Of a stretch of 64,000 nucleotides of DNA, positions 26,311-35,052 are shown piece by piece. Position 1 is the first letter of the stretch, and every line of letters begins with the position of its first letter. Under the pieces are notes generated by a model, which was not told the DNA's origin, did no database searches, and saw only the letters and a program-made list of their open reading frames with translations. The stretch comes from Alistipes sp. (lineage in GTDB: Bacteria > Bacteroidota > Bacteroidia > Bacteroidales > Rikenellaceae), in NCBI GenBank assembly GCA_017536555.1, contig JAFXHE010000002.1:38684-102683 (forward strand). The letters run 5' to 3'. The translations under genes were made by a program, and so were the position numbers.

Positions 26311-26318
26311 ATCTTTGT
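26311..26318 (+). promoter_or_regulatory. -7 element TATCTTTG of the 26442 lipoprotein
   Basis: Perfect TAnnTTTG, giving a leader of about 120 bases. The leader contains a GGGG/CCCC inverted repeat around 26395-26417. Confidence 0.6.
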
Positions 26319-26441
26319 AATACGAGAGATGGTGCTTTGATAAAAATGGATGTCGCAGCACAACTCTTTGGGATGATTTTCGTTATATTATTGAGGGGAG
26401 GCAATGACGTTATCCCCGCACTAATTTAGAATTTTGATATT

Positions 26442-27839
26442 ATGAGAGGATCACTTCGTATTTTAGTAATCTGTGCGGCAGCTGCACTGCTGCATAGCTG
26501 TACGGCAATGATGTCTATGTCGTATGGTTCGAGCGATCTGTATAAAACAGACAACCGCGTAGCCGTTGCCAACCAGCTCAAGGCAAAGGCAGAGGCAGAG
26601 CGTGCCGAAGCGGAGGCACGTAAGGCACAGTGGGAGGCTCGCCACGCCGAGGCTTTAGCGGCGCAAGCGGAGGCGGAATACTACGCTTCGCTCAACGGTG
26701 AGCCCGACTTCAACAATGTGCTTGCCACAGACTATGAGACAGCCTATGCGCGTCGTCTTTATGGCTTCTCTTCACCCACTTACCGCCTCCCTGCAAGCTA
26801 CTATGAGCTTGCTACGAGTGATGCTATGTTCTATGCCTCGGCATACGACCCTGCGTTCTACAACGTGATGGTGTCGGGCAATCAGGTGTGGGTTGAGCCG
26901 AAGTATATTACCTCGATGTTTGGCACGTGGGGTGCTACAAACATAACATTTGGTATCTACACATCGCCGTGGAACTTCGGCTGGTCGGTACACGTAGATC
27001 CCTTCTACTACTCTTGGTGGGGCTATCCTCGCTACTCGTGGTATGATTGGAACTGGACGATATGCTATAACCCCTACTACTATGACTATTGGTGGGGTGG
27101 CTATCCCTACTATCCGTATTATCCATATCCTGGATACCCTGGCTATCACCCGCCACACCATCCGCCGCACCATCCGCCGCACCACCGCCCCGACAACCAT
27201 CCTGACCACAGACCAGGTCACGGGCCAACAACGGGCTCTGGCGCATCGGCAGGTCGTCCGCACTACAACTACAACGGCAATCGTGCTAACACGGCATCAC
27301 GTTATACGTCGCCCACGACGAGCCGCAACTATGGTGCTGCGCAGTCGACTGGTCGTGTCCCAGTATCGGGCTCAACATCTTCGGGCATCTATAACGGTGG
27401 CAGCAACCGTGGTGGCTCAACACTCAATGGTGGTGGTAGCAGCGCGACACGTGTGACAAATCAGGGTACTACGATAGTTCGTCCCAATGGTTCAAGTAGC
27501 TCTTCGAGCAACTTCCGCCAGACAATGGGTAGTAACTCGTCGACACGCTCGGCAAATAGCTCTTCGAGTCGCGTAGGCTCATCGAGCAGCAGTAAGTCGT
27601 CGGGCACGTCGTCAAACTTCCGTAGCGGCTCGTCGTCATCGTCATCGAGGACACGTTCATCGAGCTCGTCAAGCTCATCGAGCTATCGCAGCAATACGTC
27701 AAGTTCGTCGTCTAACCGCAACGGAACAACTTCGAACTTCCGCAGTGGCTCAGGGTCGTCAGGCTCGGGCGGCTTCAGCAGTGGCTCTACTATGCGCTCG
27801 TCATCTGGCTCGCGCTCTGCTGGAGGAACACGCAGATAG
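26442..27839 (+). CDS. low-complexity Tyr/Trp-, His- and Ser-rich lipoprotein
   Basis: 465 aa. Lipobox LLHSC, Cys 20. Residues about 45-85 form an Ala/Glu/Lys helix (KAEAERAEAEARKAQWEA). Residues 110-225 are dense in Tyr, Trp and Pro (WNFGWSVHVDPFYYSWWGYP). A repeat of HPPH units near residues 233-245 could bind metal. The last 190 residues are mostly Ser, Gly, Asn, Thr and Arg with recurring NFRSGS blocks. The composition suggests an extended, disordered surface protein. I do not recognise a family with known function. It has its own promoter, and a hairpin terminator separates it from the next gene. Confidence 0.75.
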   Translation: MRGSLRILVICAAAALLHSCTAMMSMSYGSSDLYKTDNRVAVANQLKAKAEAERAEAEARKAQWEARHAEALAAQAEAEYYASLNGEPDFNNVLATDYETAYARRLYGFSSPTYRLPASYYELATSDAMFYASAYDPAFYNVMVSGNQVWVEPKYITSMFGTWGATNITFGIYTSPWNFGWSVHVDPFYYSWWGYPRYSWYDWNWTICYNPYYYDYWWGGYPYYPYYPYPGYPGYHPPHHPPHHPPHHRPDNHPDHRPGHGPTTGSGASAGRPHYNYNGNRANTASRYTSPTTSRNYGAAQSTGRVPVSGSTSSGIYNGGSNRGGSTLNGGGSSATRVTNQGTTIVRPNGSSSSSSNFRQTMGSNSSTRSANSSSSRVGSSSSSKSSGTSSNFRSGSSSSSSRTRSSSSSSSSSYRSNTSSSSSNRNGTTSNFRSGSGSSGSGGFSSGSTMRSSSGSRSAGGTRR

Positions 27840-27855
27840 TAGCTATCTTTTATCG

Positions 27856-27885
27856 GGAGTATGCCCTTGTGTGGCATACTCCTTG
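27856..27885 (+). terminator. hairpin terminator
   Basis: Perfect 10-bp stem GGAGTATGCC (27856-27865) with GGCATACTCC (27873-27882), 7-base loop, only a short T tract after it. Confidence 0.65.
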
Positions 27886-27939
27886 AGTCTTAAAACAACC
27901 ACATCTTCGTTGAGTGTTAAACATATAAAAGCGTAAACA

Positions 27940-29634
27940 ATGAGAAAGATTTATACTCTCCTGGCAAGTGTTGTTATCTTGGTGTCGGGTGTCGGCAGCC
28001 TCTCGGCGCAGTCCGTTGACTTTGGTGGTACTGCCTTCAACAATGAGATTATAGGCTGGACAGACCTCTATAACTTGAGTTTCACGTCGCATAACTATGG
28101 TACTGCGCGCTCTATGGCTATGGGTAACGCCTTTACAGCCCTCGGTGCTGATATGGTGTCTGCGTCGCTGAACCCTGCGGGTATAGGTATGTATGTCGAG
28201 AACGACGTGAGCTTCTCTATGATGATGCAGTTTACAAAGAGCCCCACACGCAATAGCGATGCCTACTATAACGATGTTCCCAAGAGCGAGCAGATGTTTT
28301 CGGATCATACCGAGCGTTTCGCTATGTCGAGTGCTGGTGGTGTCGCCACAGCATATCGTGGTACAGGTATATTGACCAATTTTAATATCGGTTTCGTCTA
28401 TAACCGTATTGCCGACTTTAACTCGAATACGCTGAATGCCTCTATTGGTAACCGTGCCGAGGACTCTATGGCAAACTTCTTATGTACGCTGTCTAATGTC
28501 GACAGGTTGGAGACACTTCCCGATGGCTCTATGCCACTTGGTCAGGATCCCTACTATTGGGGCGCAGTACTCGCATATAAGACATATATCACCAACAAGG
28601 ATGACCAAGGCTGGTATATCGACCGTATAGACCCTCTGGCAGAGATTGACCAATACTCGTCGGTGGAGACACGTGGCTCGTTGGGTGAGTATGCTATAAC
28701 CTTTGGTTTCAATTTCATTGATAAGGTCTATTTTGGTGCGACAATGGGCATACAGAGTCTCAACTACCGCCGTAACACCTACTATGGTGAGAACTACATC
28801 TATCCTGACGGCATCTATCCCTCGGGTGAAGATATGCCTTATCAACTTGAGTATATGAACTATATGCAGCGCACAAAGTTAACTGGTACTGGCGTTAACT
28901 TCAAAGTGGGTGTCACAGCGCGACCTGTTGACTTTTTGCGTATAGGCGTTGCCTACCACTCGCCCACGTGGTTTAACACAGCACTCTTTTATAGTGGCGA
29001 GATGAGCACCTGTTCGTATAGCGCAGGCGATAATCCCGATGGCTTTGATGTGGGGCCGAATGGTTACATCTACCACGACGTGTACACAGGGGTATGGAGT
29101 GACGATGGCCCTCACTCGTGGAACTTCCGTACACCCTCGCGCCTGCTTACAGGTGTAGCTGTAACCATCGCCAAGCGTGTAATAGTATCGGCTGACTATG
29201 AGCGTAGCTGGTATCAGTCGACACGCTTGCAGCATTCGCCCATTATGGGTTTGAGCTATACGCAGATGATGAAGGATGTATTTAAGGGTAGTAACACACT
29301 GCGCGTAGGTGCCGAAGGCTACATTCTCCCCTTCTTGTCGCTACGTGCTGGTTACATCTGGAATGGCTCGACACTACGTGACGAGTATAAGCAGATGATT
29401 GCCACGCACCCTGTGCCCGAGGAGCAGCACTACATTACAGCAGGTGTAGGTCTTAAGTTCTCGCGCAGCGTATATCTCGATTTGGCTTACCAGTACGGCA
29501 CTACGGAGTACACCCCCTTTAAGACATTCTATGCCGTGGATAACTATGATCCTAATATGAGCATTGAGAGCCGCACGTTTAGCTACCGCACAATGAATCA
29601 TATAGCTGTTGTCACTCTCGGCTTCCGCTTTTAG
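27940..29634 (+). CDS. OmpP1/FadL-type outer-membrane protein
   Basis: 564 aa. Cleavable signal peptide ending LSAQS. The mature N-terminus carries the pattern of Bacteroidetes OmpP1/FadL-like proteins: TARSMAMGNAFTALGADMVS followed by LNPAGIGMY. Amphipathic strands follow, and the end LGFRF closes with the aromatic residue typical of beta-barrels. FadL proteins carry hydrophobic compounds across the outer membrane; the ligand here is unknown. The gene lies between two hairpin terminators, so it may be monocistronic, though I find no clear -7 element before it. Confidence 0.85.
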   Translation: MRKIYTLLASVVILVSGVGSLSAQSVDFGGTAFNNEIIGWTDLYNLSFTSHNYGTARSMAMGNAFTALGADMVSASLNPAGIGMYVENDVSFSMMMQFTKSPTRNSDAYYNDVPKSEQMFSDHTERFAMSSAGGVATAYRGTGILTNFNIGFVYNRIADFNSNTLNASIGNRAEDSMANFLCTLSNVDRLETLPDGSMPLGQDPYYWGAVLAYKTYITNKDDQGWYIDRIDPLAEIDQYSSVETRGSLGEYAITFGFNFIDKVYFGATMGIQSLNYRRNTYYGENYIYPDGIYPSGEDMPYQLEYMNYMQRTKLTGTGVNFKVGVTARPVDFLRIGVAYHSPTWFNTALFYSGEMSTCSYSAGDNPDGFDVGPNGYIYHDVYTGVWSDDGPHSWNFRTPSRLLTGVAVTIAKRVIVSADYERSWYQSTRLQHSPIMGLSYTQMMKDVFKGSNTLRVGAEGYILPFLSLRAGYIWNGSTLRDEYKQMIATHPVPEEQHYITAGVGLKFSRSVYLDLAYQYGTTEYTPFKTFYAVDNYDPNMSIESRTFSYRTMNHIAVVTLGFRF

Positions 29635-29675
29635 TTGCAAAGTGGCGGCTTGCAGGGTCGCATAACATAACATTT

Positions 29676-29710
29676 GACCGAGCTGGATAACTCCCAGCTC
29701 GGTCTTTTTT
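29676..29710 (+). terminator. rho-independent terminator after the FadL-like gene
   Basis: Perfect 11-bp stem GACCGAGCTGG (29676-29686) with CCAGCTCGGTC (29694-29704), followed by six T. Confidence 0.9.
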
Positions 29711-29788
29711 GTTGTCGTGTACAGGTTGTGTGAGGGTGTTTGTTGGCTGTATGTGGTCGTTTTTTATTGCACAACGAAAAAAAATGGC

Positions 29789-29796
29789 TATATTTG
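29789..29796 (+). promoter_or_regulatory. -7 element TATATTTG only 4 bases before an ATG
   Basis: TATATTTG, then TAGT, then the ATG at 29801. It implies a leaderless or nearly leaderless mRNA for the TPR regulator, as at 23145-23157. Confidence 0.5.
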
Positions 29797-29800
29797 TAGT

Positions 29801-31486
29801 ATGAAGAGAGCAAACATACATCCCACTTATCGCAAGACATCACTTGGTTATAGTCTATGTGGTGCGCTTGTTGGTTGTGTTGTTGCATTTGTCTTGTTCT
29901 TTGTAGGTTGTACCTCCGATAAAGAGAGCGTGTCAAAGATTTATCAGGCAGAGCAGCTCTGCTTGAGTGCGCCACACGACGCTGTGGAGATTATGCAGAG
30001 CATTGATCCTATGCTGTTGCGCGGTAAGCACGATAAGGCGCGTTATGCCCTCGTATATAATGAGGCACTCTTCTACGATAACGTAGAAGTTATGAGCGAC
30101 AGCCTTACGCGCCCGATGATTGACTACTACTATGCATCAAAACATCACAACGAGCGCGCCCGTGCCTTCTATCAGCACGCCGTGATACTTAACCGTATAG
30201 GTGAGCGTGCCGAGGCGATGCTCTCTATTATGACCGCCGAGGAGTCTATACAGCACTACGACAACCCACGCCTTGAGGGCTTGATATGTCGTCTAAAGGG
30301 AGATATCTACGCCAGCGACTGCTTTTTTAAAGATAGTTTTGCTGCCTATGAGCAGTCTATGAAGTGTTTTGAGCGTGCAGGTCTTGATGAGCATCGTGCC
30401 TTTGCGCTCTATGATATGGCTGATGCACAGGATAATCAACGCAACTATGAGTATGCCGAGCAACTATACTACGAGGCATTAGAGTATGCCAAGGTTGCCG
30501 ATAACAAGATGTTGTTGTGTGGTGTGCTTCACGGTCTATGTCACGTCTATAGTTGTACTGATCGCTATGACCGCTGTGAAGAGGTCTTGGAGATGTTTGT
30601 CGAGTATGGCTGTCTGCTCTACTACGAGTCGTTCTATTACTGCCTGCGCGCCATCGTCGACTCGTATGCTGGTAATGAGGCAGAGGCTCTAAAAAATATG
30701 GAGCTTGCCGAGGCTGCTGACGATGCCCATATCCTCAATTTGGAGTATACGCGTTACGTCATAAACCATAACATCGGCAACCACGAGGAGGCACTCTATT
30801 GGCTTGAGCAGAACAAGAGCCGTCAGGATAGCCTTATTCTCAATGTGCTGCGTCAGCCCGTATTGAGCGTTCAGGTTGACCTGTTGCAGCAGGGTGTCGA
30901 GAAGGAGAAGCGCGAGAGGATGCTTGTTAAGCAGCGTAATATGATACTCTTCTTCGCCTTTTTGACCGTCGTAGCCGCTATATTCATCTACTTGCGTCTG
31001 CGCTGGGTTGCCCGCGAGCGCGATGTGGCGGTGTATATGGATACCATCAAGGAGATAGGCTCCTCTACCGAGTTGTTGCGTAACGAGGTGCGTGACCTCT
31101 ATGGCGAGCGTTTCAAGGATCTCAACCGAATGTGCGAGACCTACTACGAGCACGGAAATACACCGCGTGAGGCAACAAAGGTTTTTGATGAGGTTAAACT
31201 CACTATCGAGTCTATCAAGAGCGATGATAACCGCATTGTAAAGCTTGAGCGCATTGTAAACTTGCACCACAATAACCTTATGTCGCGCCTGCGTAGCGAG
31301 TGTCCAAAACTCAATGAGCGTGAGCTGCGAGTAGTGTTATATAGCTATGCTGGTTTTTCTACACGCGCTATTTGTATATTTATGGATACAGATTTGGCTG
31401 CACTTTCGCGCCTGAAATACAAAATTAAGATTAAGCTCAACGAGTGCGGTGTTTCTGACGCACAAGCTATCATTTCTAAAATATAA
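29801..31486 (+). CDS. TPR membrane protein with C-terminal LuxR-like HTH (regulator)
   Basis: 561 aa from the ATG at 29801. A further in-frame ATG at 29717 lies before the promoter element and is rejected. The N-terminal hydrophobic segment ends FFVGC (Cys 37), lipobox-like. TPR-type helices follow to about residue 370, then one membrane helix (381-400, ILFFAFLTVVAAIFIYL), a charged coiled-coil linker, and a helix-turn-helix-like C-terminus (about 503-550: LNERELRVVLYSYAGFSTRAI). This is a known Bacteroidetes layout: periplasmic TPR sensor, one TM, cytoplasmic DNA-binding end. The signal and targets are unknown. Three TGATAATCA sites follow directly downstream. Confidence 0.8.
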   Translation: MKRANIHPTYRKTSLGYSLCGALVGCVVAFVLFFVGCTSDKESVSKIYQAEQLCLSAPHDAVEIMQSIDPMLLRGKHDKARYALVYNEALFYDNVEVMSDSLTRPMIDYYYASKHHNERARAFYQHAVILNRIGERAEAMLSIMTAEESIQHYDNPRLEGLICRLKGDIYASDCFFKDSFAAYEQSMKCFERAGLDEHRAFALYDMADAQDNQRNYEYAEQLYYEALEYAKVADNKMLLCGVLHGLCHVYSCTDRYDRCEEVLEMFVEYGCLLYYESFYYCLRAIVDSYAGNEAEALKNMELAEAADDAHILNLEYTRYVINHNIGNHEEALYWLEQNKSRQDSLILNVLRQPVLSVQVDLLQQGVEKEKRERMLVKQRNMILFFAFLTVVAAIFIYLRLRWVARERDVAVYMDTIKEIGSSTELLRNEVRDLYGERFKDLNRMCETYYEHGNTPREATKVFDEVKLTIESIKSDDNRIVKLERIVNLHHNNLMSRLRSECPKLNERELRVVLYSYAGFSTRAICIFMDTDLAALSRLKYKIKIKLNECGVSDAQAIISKI

Positions 31487-31499
31487 GAGTTTTAATTAT

Positions 31500-31620
31500 C
31501 TGATAATCAACATATTATAATGTTGCGTGGGTGTGTTATTTTTGATGCGCCCGTAACTTGCTGATAATCAGCGCGGAGAGAATTTTAAAAATCTCCCCAT
31601 TTGTAACACATTGATAATCA
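31500..31620. repeat. three copies of YTGATAATCA
   Basis: CTGATAATCA at 31500-31509 and 31561-31570, and TTGATAATCA at 31611-31620. The core is nearly its own reverse complement. Spacing is 61 and 50 bases. The copies lie between the TPR-HTH regulator and the promoter at 31688, so they could be operator sites. Confidence 0.5.
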
Positions 31621-31687
31621 GTATCCAAAAAATGGCATAGGGAGATTATTCAGACCCAAAATATTTGGTATTAGAGTACACTTGTGA

Positions 31688-31695
31688 TACCTTTG
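31688..31695 (+). promoter_or_regulatory. -7 element TACCTTTG with upstream TTTG
   Basis: TACCTTTG with TTTG at 31664-31667, a spacing of 20 bases, which fits the Bacteroidetes -33/-7 promoter. No protein gene of useful length follows on this strand. Confidence 0.6.
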
Positions 31696-31700
31696 CATTA

Positions 31701-31965
31701 CCAACAATGGTTTATTTTAGCGGGTTTTACAAGCGATGCTAACAACCTGCTTTGATATAGTAGATTTATTCTTTTTTCGGATGTCGTTCTCGAGCAATAT
31801 TTTGTAGAGCACACAACGAGAAGGAGGGTAAGAAGAGAAAAGTGATTCGTAAGAATTAGGAATTTGTGGTTAATGAGACCGCCATTTAGTCTTGTTTTTT
31901 TAGGGTAACAGACATAATAGGTTGGCGGTAATGGTCGGAAGCAGGGGTACTTCCGACCTTTTTTT
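31701..31965 (+). ncRNA. candidate small RNA of about 265 nt
   Basis: Bounded by the promoter at 31688-31695 and a strong terminator at 31933-31965. No open frame exceeds about 23 codons. Internal pairing is visible: TTCTCG with CGAGAA around 31790-31835, and ACCGCCA (near 31880) with TGGCGGT (near 31923). I recognise no known RNA family. The alternative is an mRNA leader, but the next gene downstream lies on the other strand. Confidence 0.4.
31933..31965 (+). terminator. rho-independent terminator of the candidate small RNA
   Basis: Perfect 9-bp stem GGTCGGAAG (31933-31941) with CTTCCGACC (31950-31958), followed by seven T. Confidence 0.85.
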
Positions 31966-32047
31966 GTGGTAGTGCGAGTAAGGATGTCAATGCTGTTATG
32001 TATAGCTGGTAATTAGGTAGTGATATGCTGTGGTATAGGTTGCCCAC

Positions 32048-32096
32048 AAAAACAATAGACCCCAGAAGCTACATAATAAGCCTCCAGGGTCTATTG
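32048..32096 (-). terminator. terminator of the minus-strand lipoprotein gene
   Basis: Long stem starting CAATAGACCC/GGGTCTATTG and continuing inward with G-U pairs to about 18 bp. On the minus strand it is followed by five T. Confidence 0.8.
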
Positions 32097-32123
32097 CTTG
32101 TCTTAACGAAGCTCTACTGCACC

Positions 32124-33362
32124 CTATTTGTACATCTTTAGGAACTCATCCGTTGTGTACTTCCTGCCCAATGGCCCGTAGTCGCCTATAGCCTTATGTG
32201 CCATCTGCTTGTCGGCATCTGTGATGCTGTTATACGGGTCGCCATAGGGGGTGGGGGTCATTGTACTCATAGAGTATTGCCAAGTTTTATCGGGGAGGAT
32301 GTTGCGATACAAGACGGTGATAATATCGCTAATCTTTCTTCCCTGGTTGTCAACAATCTCCTCATCCCACTCCATAAGGTAGCTATATGGGATAGTCTGC
32401 ACCGCCTGCTTAACATCTGCAAGCTTTGCGTTATTGGCAGAGACCACAACAACGGTAATCTTTTCGCCATCCTTATACTCTAACATACGGTCATAGAACG
32501 AGCAGTAAGAGAATGTATTCATCACTGAGCCGATGCATATCGACCAATAACGCGCCTTGGCACCTTGGTACTCCTCAACACACGAGGGTATGGGTGTGGG
32601 AATAAAGCTAAATGTGAAGACCTGGTCTGTGGTCAGCTGCGTGCGACAATACAGGTAGTCGGTAGAGTTATTCGGGAAGTACTCCCCGCGTGGCGACAGC
32701 AGGAAGGGCACCTCTGTTGCCTGGTCAGACTCAAGTGGCACAAAGTTGCCATCTCTCATAATGGTAGCCTTCGATGTAACTGCCGTGGGTGCTGCAATAA
32801 TCTCGCCTGTGGTGAGGTCAACACCCTCAATTTTGGGAAGCTCCACGCCGCCAAACTCGCCCTCGCCAAGATATTGGCGCAGGCAGATGCTCACGCACTC
32901 AACCGACGAGTTAAAGTAGCACACATTCTCCTCCTTTGCATCCGCAAATAGCGCAAGGTCTGTGCCCTCCTTAAGAAGATATATTGTAAAGCGGTTGTTG
33001 CTACTGTCGGTGGTGGTGAGGTATGGGTTGATGTATCCCTCATCGGGCGTCAAATTAACATCGTCAATACCATCAATAACTTCGCCCTTAAGGTCGTTGT
33101 AGATAGAGAAGCTAAAGAAGCGTGCTTTGGGATAGATACCCGTGATGCGTAGTCCGACATTGGGGTTTTTGGTTATATCGTAGGCATATACCCAATATTT
33201 GGAGTATATATCGGGATATGCTCCCAAGTTTGCGTGATAGTAGGTTGTACCCCAAAGGTTGCTGCTGTCACTCGGAGGTGTCGGGTTGTCGTTCTTGCTA
33301 TCGCACGAGAACAGGGTTATTGCCAATGCTGACAATACTAAATACTTAAATATTTTGCGCAT
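32124..33362 (-). CDS. hypothetical lipoprotein, DUF1214-like sequence pattern
   Basis: 412 aa. Signal peptide with lipobox TLFSC (Cys 20), then a Pro/Ser/Asp linker. Two stretches, YPKARFFSFSIYND and GAKARYWSICIG, resemble the repeated A-R-Y/F-W/F-S motif of DUF1254/DUF1214 beta-jelly proteins; INPY after DEGY also fits. This is a pattern impression, not a secure family call. It is anchored in the envelope, with no catalytic residues identified. It lies 71 bases downstream of comM with a strong terminator of its own, and may be read from the dnaB-comM promoter or from an unseen one. Confidence 0.6.
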   Translation of the reverse strand: MRKIFKYLVLSALAITLFSCDSKNDNPTPPSDSSNLWGTTYYHANLGAYPDIYSKYWVYAYDITKNPNVGLRITGIYPKARFFSFSIYNDLKGEVIDGIDDVNLTPDEGYINPYLTTTDSSNNRFTIYLLKEGTDLALFADAKEENVCYFNSSVECVSICLRQYLGEGEFGGVELPKIEGVDLTTGEIIAAPTAVTSKATIMRDGNFVPLESDQATEVPFLLSPRGEYFPNNSTDYLYCRTQLTTDQVFTFSFIPTPIPSCVEEYQGAKARYWSICIGSVMNTFSYCSFYDRMLEYKDGEKITVVVVSANNAKLADVKQAVQTIPYSYLMEWDEEIVDNQGRKISDIITVLYRNILPDKTWQYSMSTMTPTPYGDPYNSITDADKQMAHKAIGDYGPLGRKYTTDEFLKMYK

Positions 33363-33433
33363 AATATATAGATGTTAATTGTTTAATGGTTTATTTGATG
33401 ACCTCCATACTCTGTTCGGTCTACACCACACTG

Positions 33434-34975
33434 TTATCGTCCCCAGTTATCGCGGTCGAGTGTGCGGTAGTTGATAGCCTCGAAGATGTGGTGTGGCTCA
33501 ATGTCGCTCTTTGCCTCAAGGTCGGCGATGGTGCGTGCGACCTTTATTATGCGGTCATAGGCGCGTGCCGATAGGTTCAGACGAGTCATAGCTGCCTCTA
33601 ATTGCTCGGCACACGTGCGGCTCAATGGTGCGAAACTGCGCAACATCGCGCTATTCATCATTGCGTTGCAGTGTATGTCGAGTCCCTCGAACCTGCGACG
33701 CTGTATGTCGCGCGCTGCAACCACCCTCTTGCGTATCTCGGCACTCGTCTCGGCACGCTTCGACGACGACATCTCGCCAATCGAGACGGGTACAACCTCA
33801 ATGTGCATATCTATACGATCCATCAGAGGTCCCGATATATGTGCCATATAGCGATGCACGGCTGCTGCCGAGCAGCTGCACTCCTTTGTTGGGTGGTTGT
33901 AGTAGCCACACGGACAAGGGTTCATTGAGGCTATGAGGGTGAAGTTGGCGGGGTAATCTACCGAGTATTTTGCACGCGATATGGTGATATGTCTATCCTC
34001 GAGCGGCTGTCGTAGCACCTCAAGCACGCTGCGTCCAAACTCTGGCATCTCATCGAGGAATAACACGCCGTTATTTGCTAACGACACCTCGCCAGGCTGT
34101 GGCGACTGTCCACCACCTATTAGTGCCACCTGCGATGTGAGGTGGTGGGGTGCGCGGAAGGGACGCTCGGTGAGGAGTCCGCGTGTAGTACCCATCTTAC
34201 CCGCTACGGAGTGTATCTTTGTGGTCTCGAGAGCCTCTTCGAGGGTCATCGGTGGCATTATCGTAGGCATACGGCGTGCCAGCATCGTCTTTCCCGAGCC
34301 TGGGGCACCCACCATTATCACATTGTGACCACCTGCTGCCGCTATCTCCAAAGCGCGCTTTACGTAGTCCTGTCCCTTGACATCGGCAAAGTCCTCGACA
34401 AAGCTACTCTCGTCGGTTGCGCCAGCACCATCTGCGGGGTTAAATGTCGTAGCCTCGTAGTCGCGGCGATGTGCAAGAATCTCGACAAGCTCGATGAGTG
34501 AGCCTACGCCGATGCTCTCGATGCCCTCTACCACAGCACCCTCCGAGCTATTGTCGCGGGGCATAAATACACGCTTAAGTCCCATCTCGCGCGCCATAGC
34601 AACGAGTGGGAGCACACCCCTTACAGAGCGTAATGTGCCATCTAACGACAGCTCGCCAATAAACATCGAGTCGTCGAGCATATCTGTTGTGAGCTGCTCT
34701 GTGGCAGCGAGTATTCCAATGGCTATGGGCAGGTCGTAGAGCGAGCCCTCTTTGCGGAGGTCTGCAGGGGCAAGGTTGACAACAATCTTACGTGCCGAGA
34801 GCTTATATCCCGAGTTCTCAAAGGCGGCGTGTATGCGCTGCTCGCTCTCCTTGATGGTGTTGTCGGGGAGTCCTACGAGAAAGAGACCTATGCCACCTCC
34901 CGCCACATTTACCTCAACGGAGACAGCCATAGCCTCAATACCTGCAATAGCTCCTGTATTTACCTTTACAAACAT
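33434..34975 (-). CDS. comM: YifB/ComM-type Mg-chelatase-like AAA+ ATPase
   Basis: 513 aa. N-terminal ChlI-type domain (VNTGAIAGIEAM, then GLPDNTIKESEQR), Walker A GAPGSGKTMLARR, then Walker B LFLDEMPEF, and the C-terminal Mg-chelatase segment with SARAYDRIIKVARTIADL. ComM homologues are hexameric helicases that promote branch migration during natural transformation. Other bacteria keep the gene without known competence, so the role here is inferred. Located 77 bases downstream of dnaB on the same strand. Confidence 0.93.
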   Translation of the reverse strand: MFVKVNTGAIAGIEAMAVSVEVNVAGGGIGLFLVGLPDNTIKESEQRIHAAFENSGYKLSARKIVVNLAPADLRKEGSLYDLPIAIGILAATEQLTTDMLDDSMFIGELSLDGTLRSVRGVLPLVAMAREMGLKRVFMPRDNSSEGAVVEGIESIGVGSLIELVEILAHRRDYEATTFNPADGAGATDESSFVEDFADVKGQDYVKRALEIAAAGGHNVIMVGAPGSGKTMLARRMPTIMPPMTLEEALETTKIHSVAGKMGTTRGLLTERPFRAPHHLTSQVALIGGGQSPQPGEVSLANNGVLFLDEMPEFGRSVLEVLRQPLEDRHITISRAKYSVDYPANFTLIASMNPCPCGYYNHPTKECSCSAAAVHRYMAHISGPLMDRIDMHIEVVPVSIGEMSSSKRAETSAEIRKRVVAARDIQRRRFEGLDIHCNAMMNSAMLRSFAPLSRTCAEQLEAAMTRLNLSARAYDRIIKVARTIADLEAKSDIEPHHIFEAINYRTLDRDNWGR

Positions 34976-35052
34976 CCCTCTTCTCGCTTATTTATTTCAC
35001 AATCAATGTACTACTACCCTGCTATGTACTGCGCTATTATACGCGCTATTGC

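Noticed and set aside
29717-29800. Upstream ATG for the TPR-HTH regulator
   Set aside because: It lies between the previous terminator and the -7 element and would not be transcribed from that promoter. The ATG at 29801 gives a proper signal sequence.
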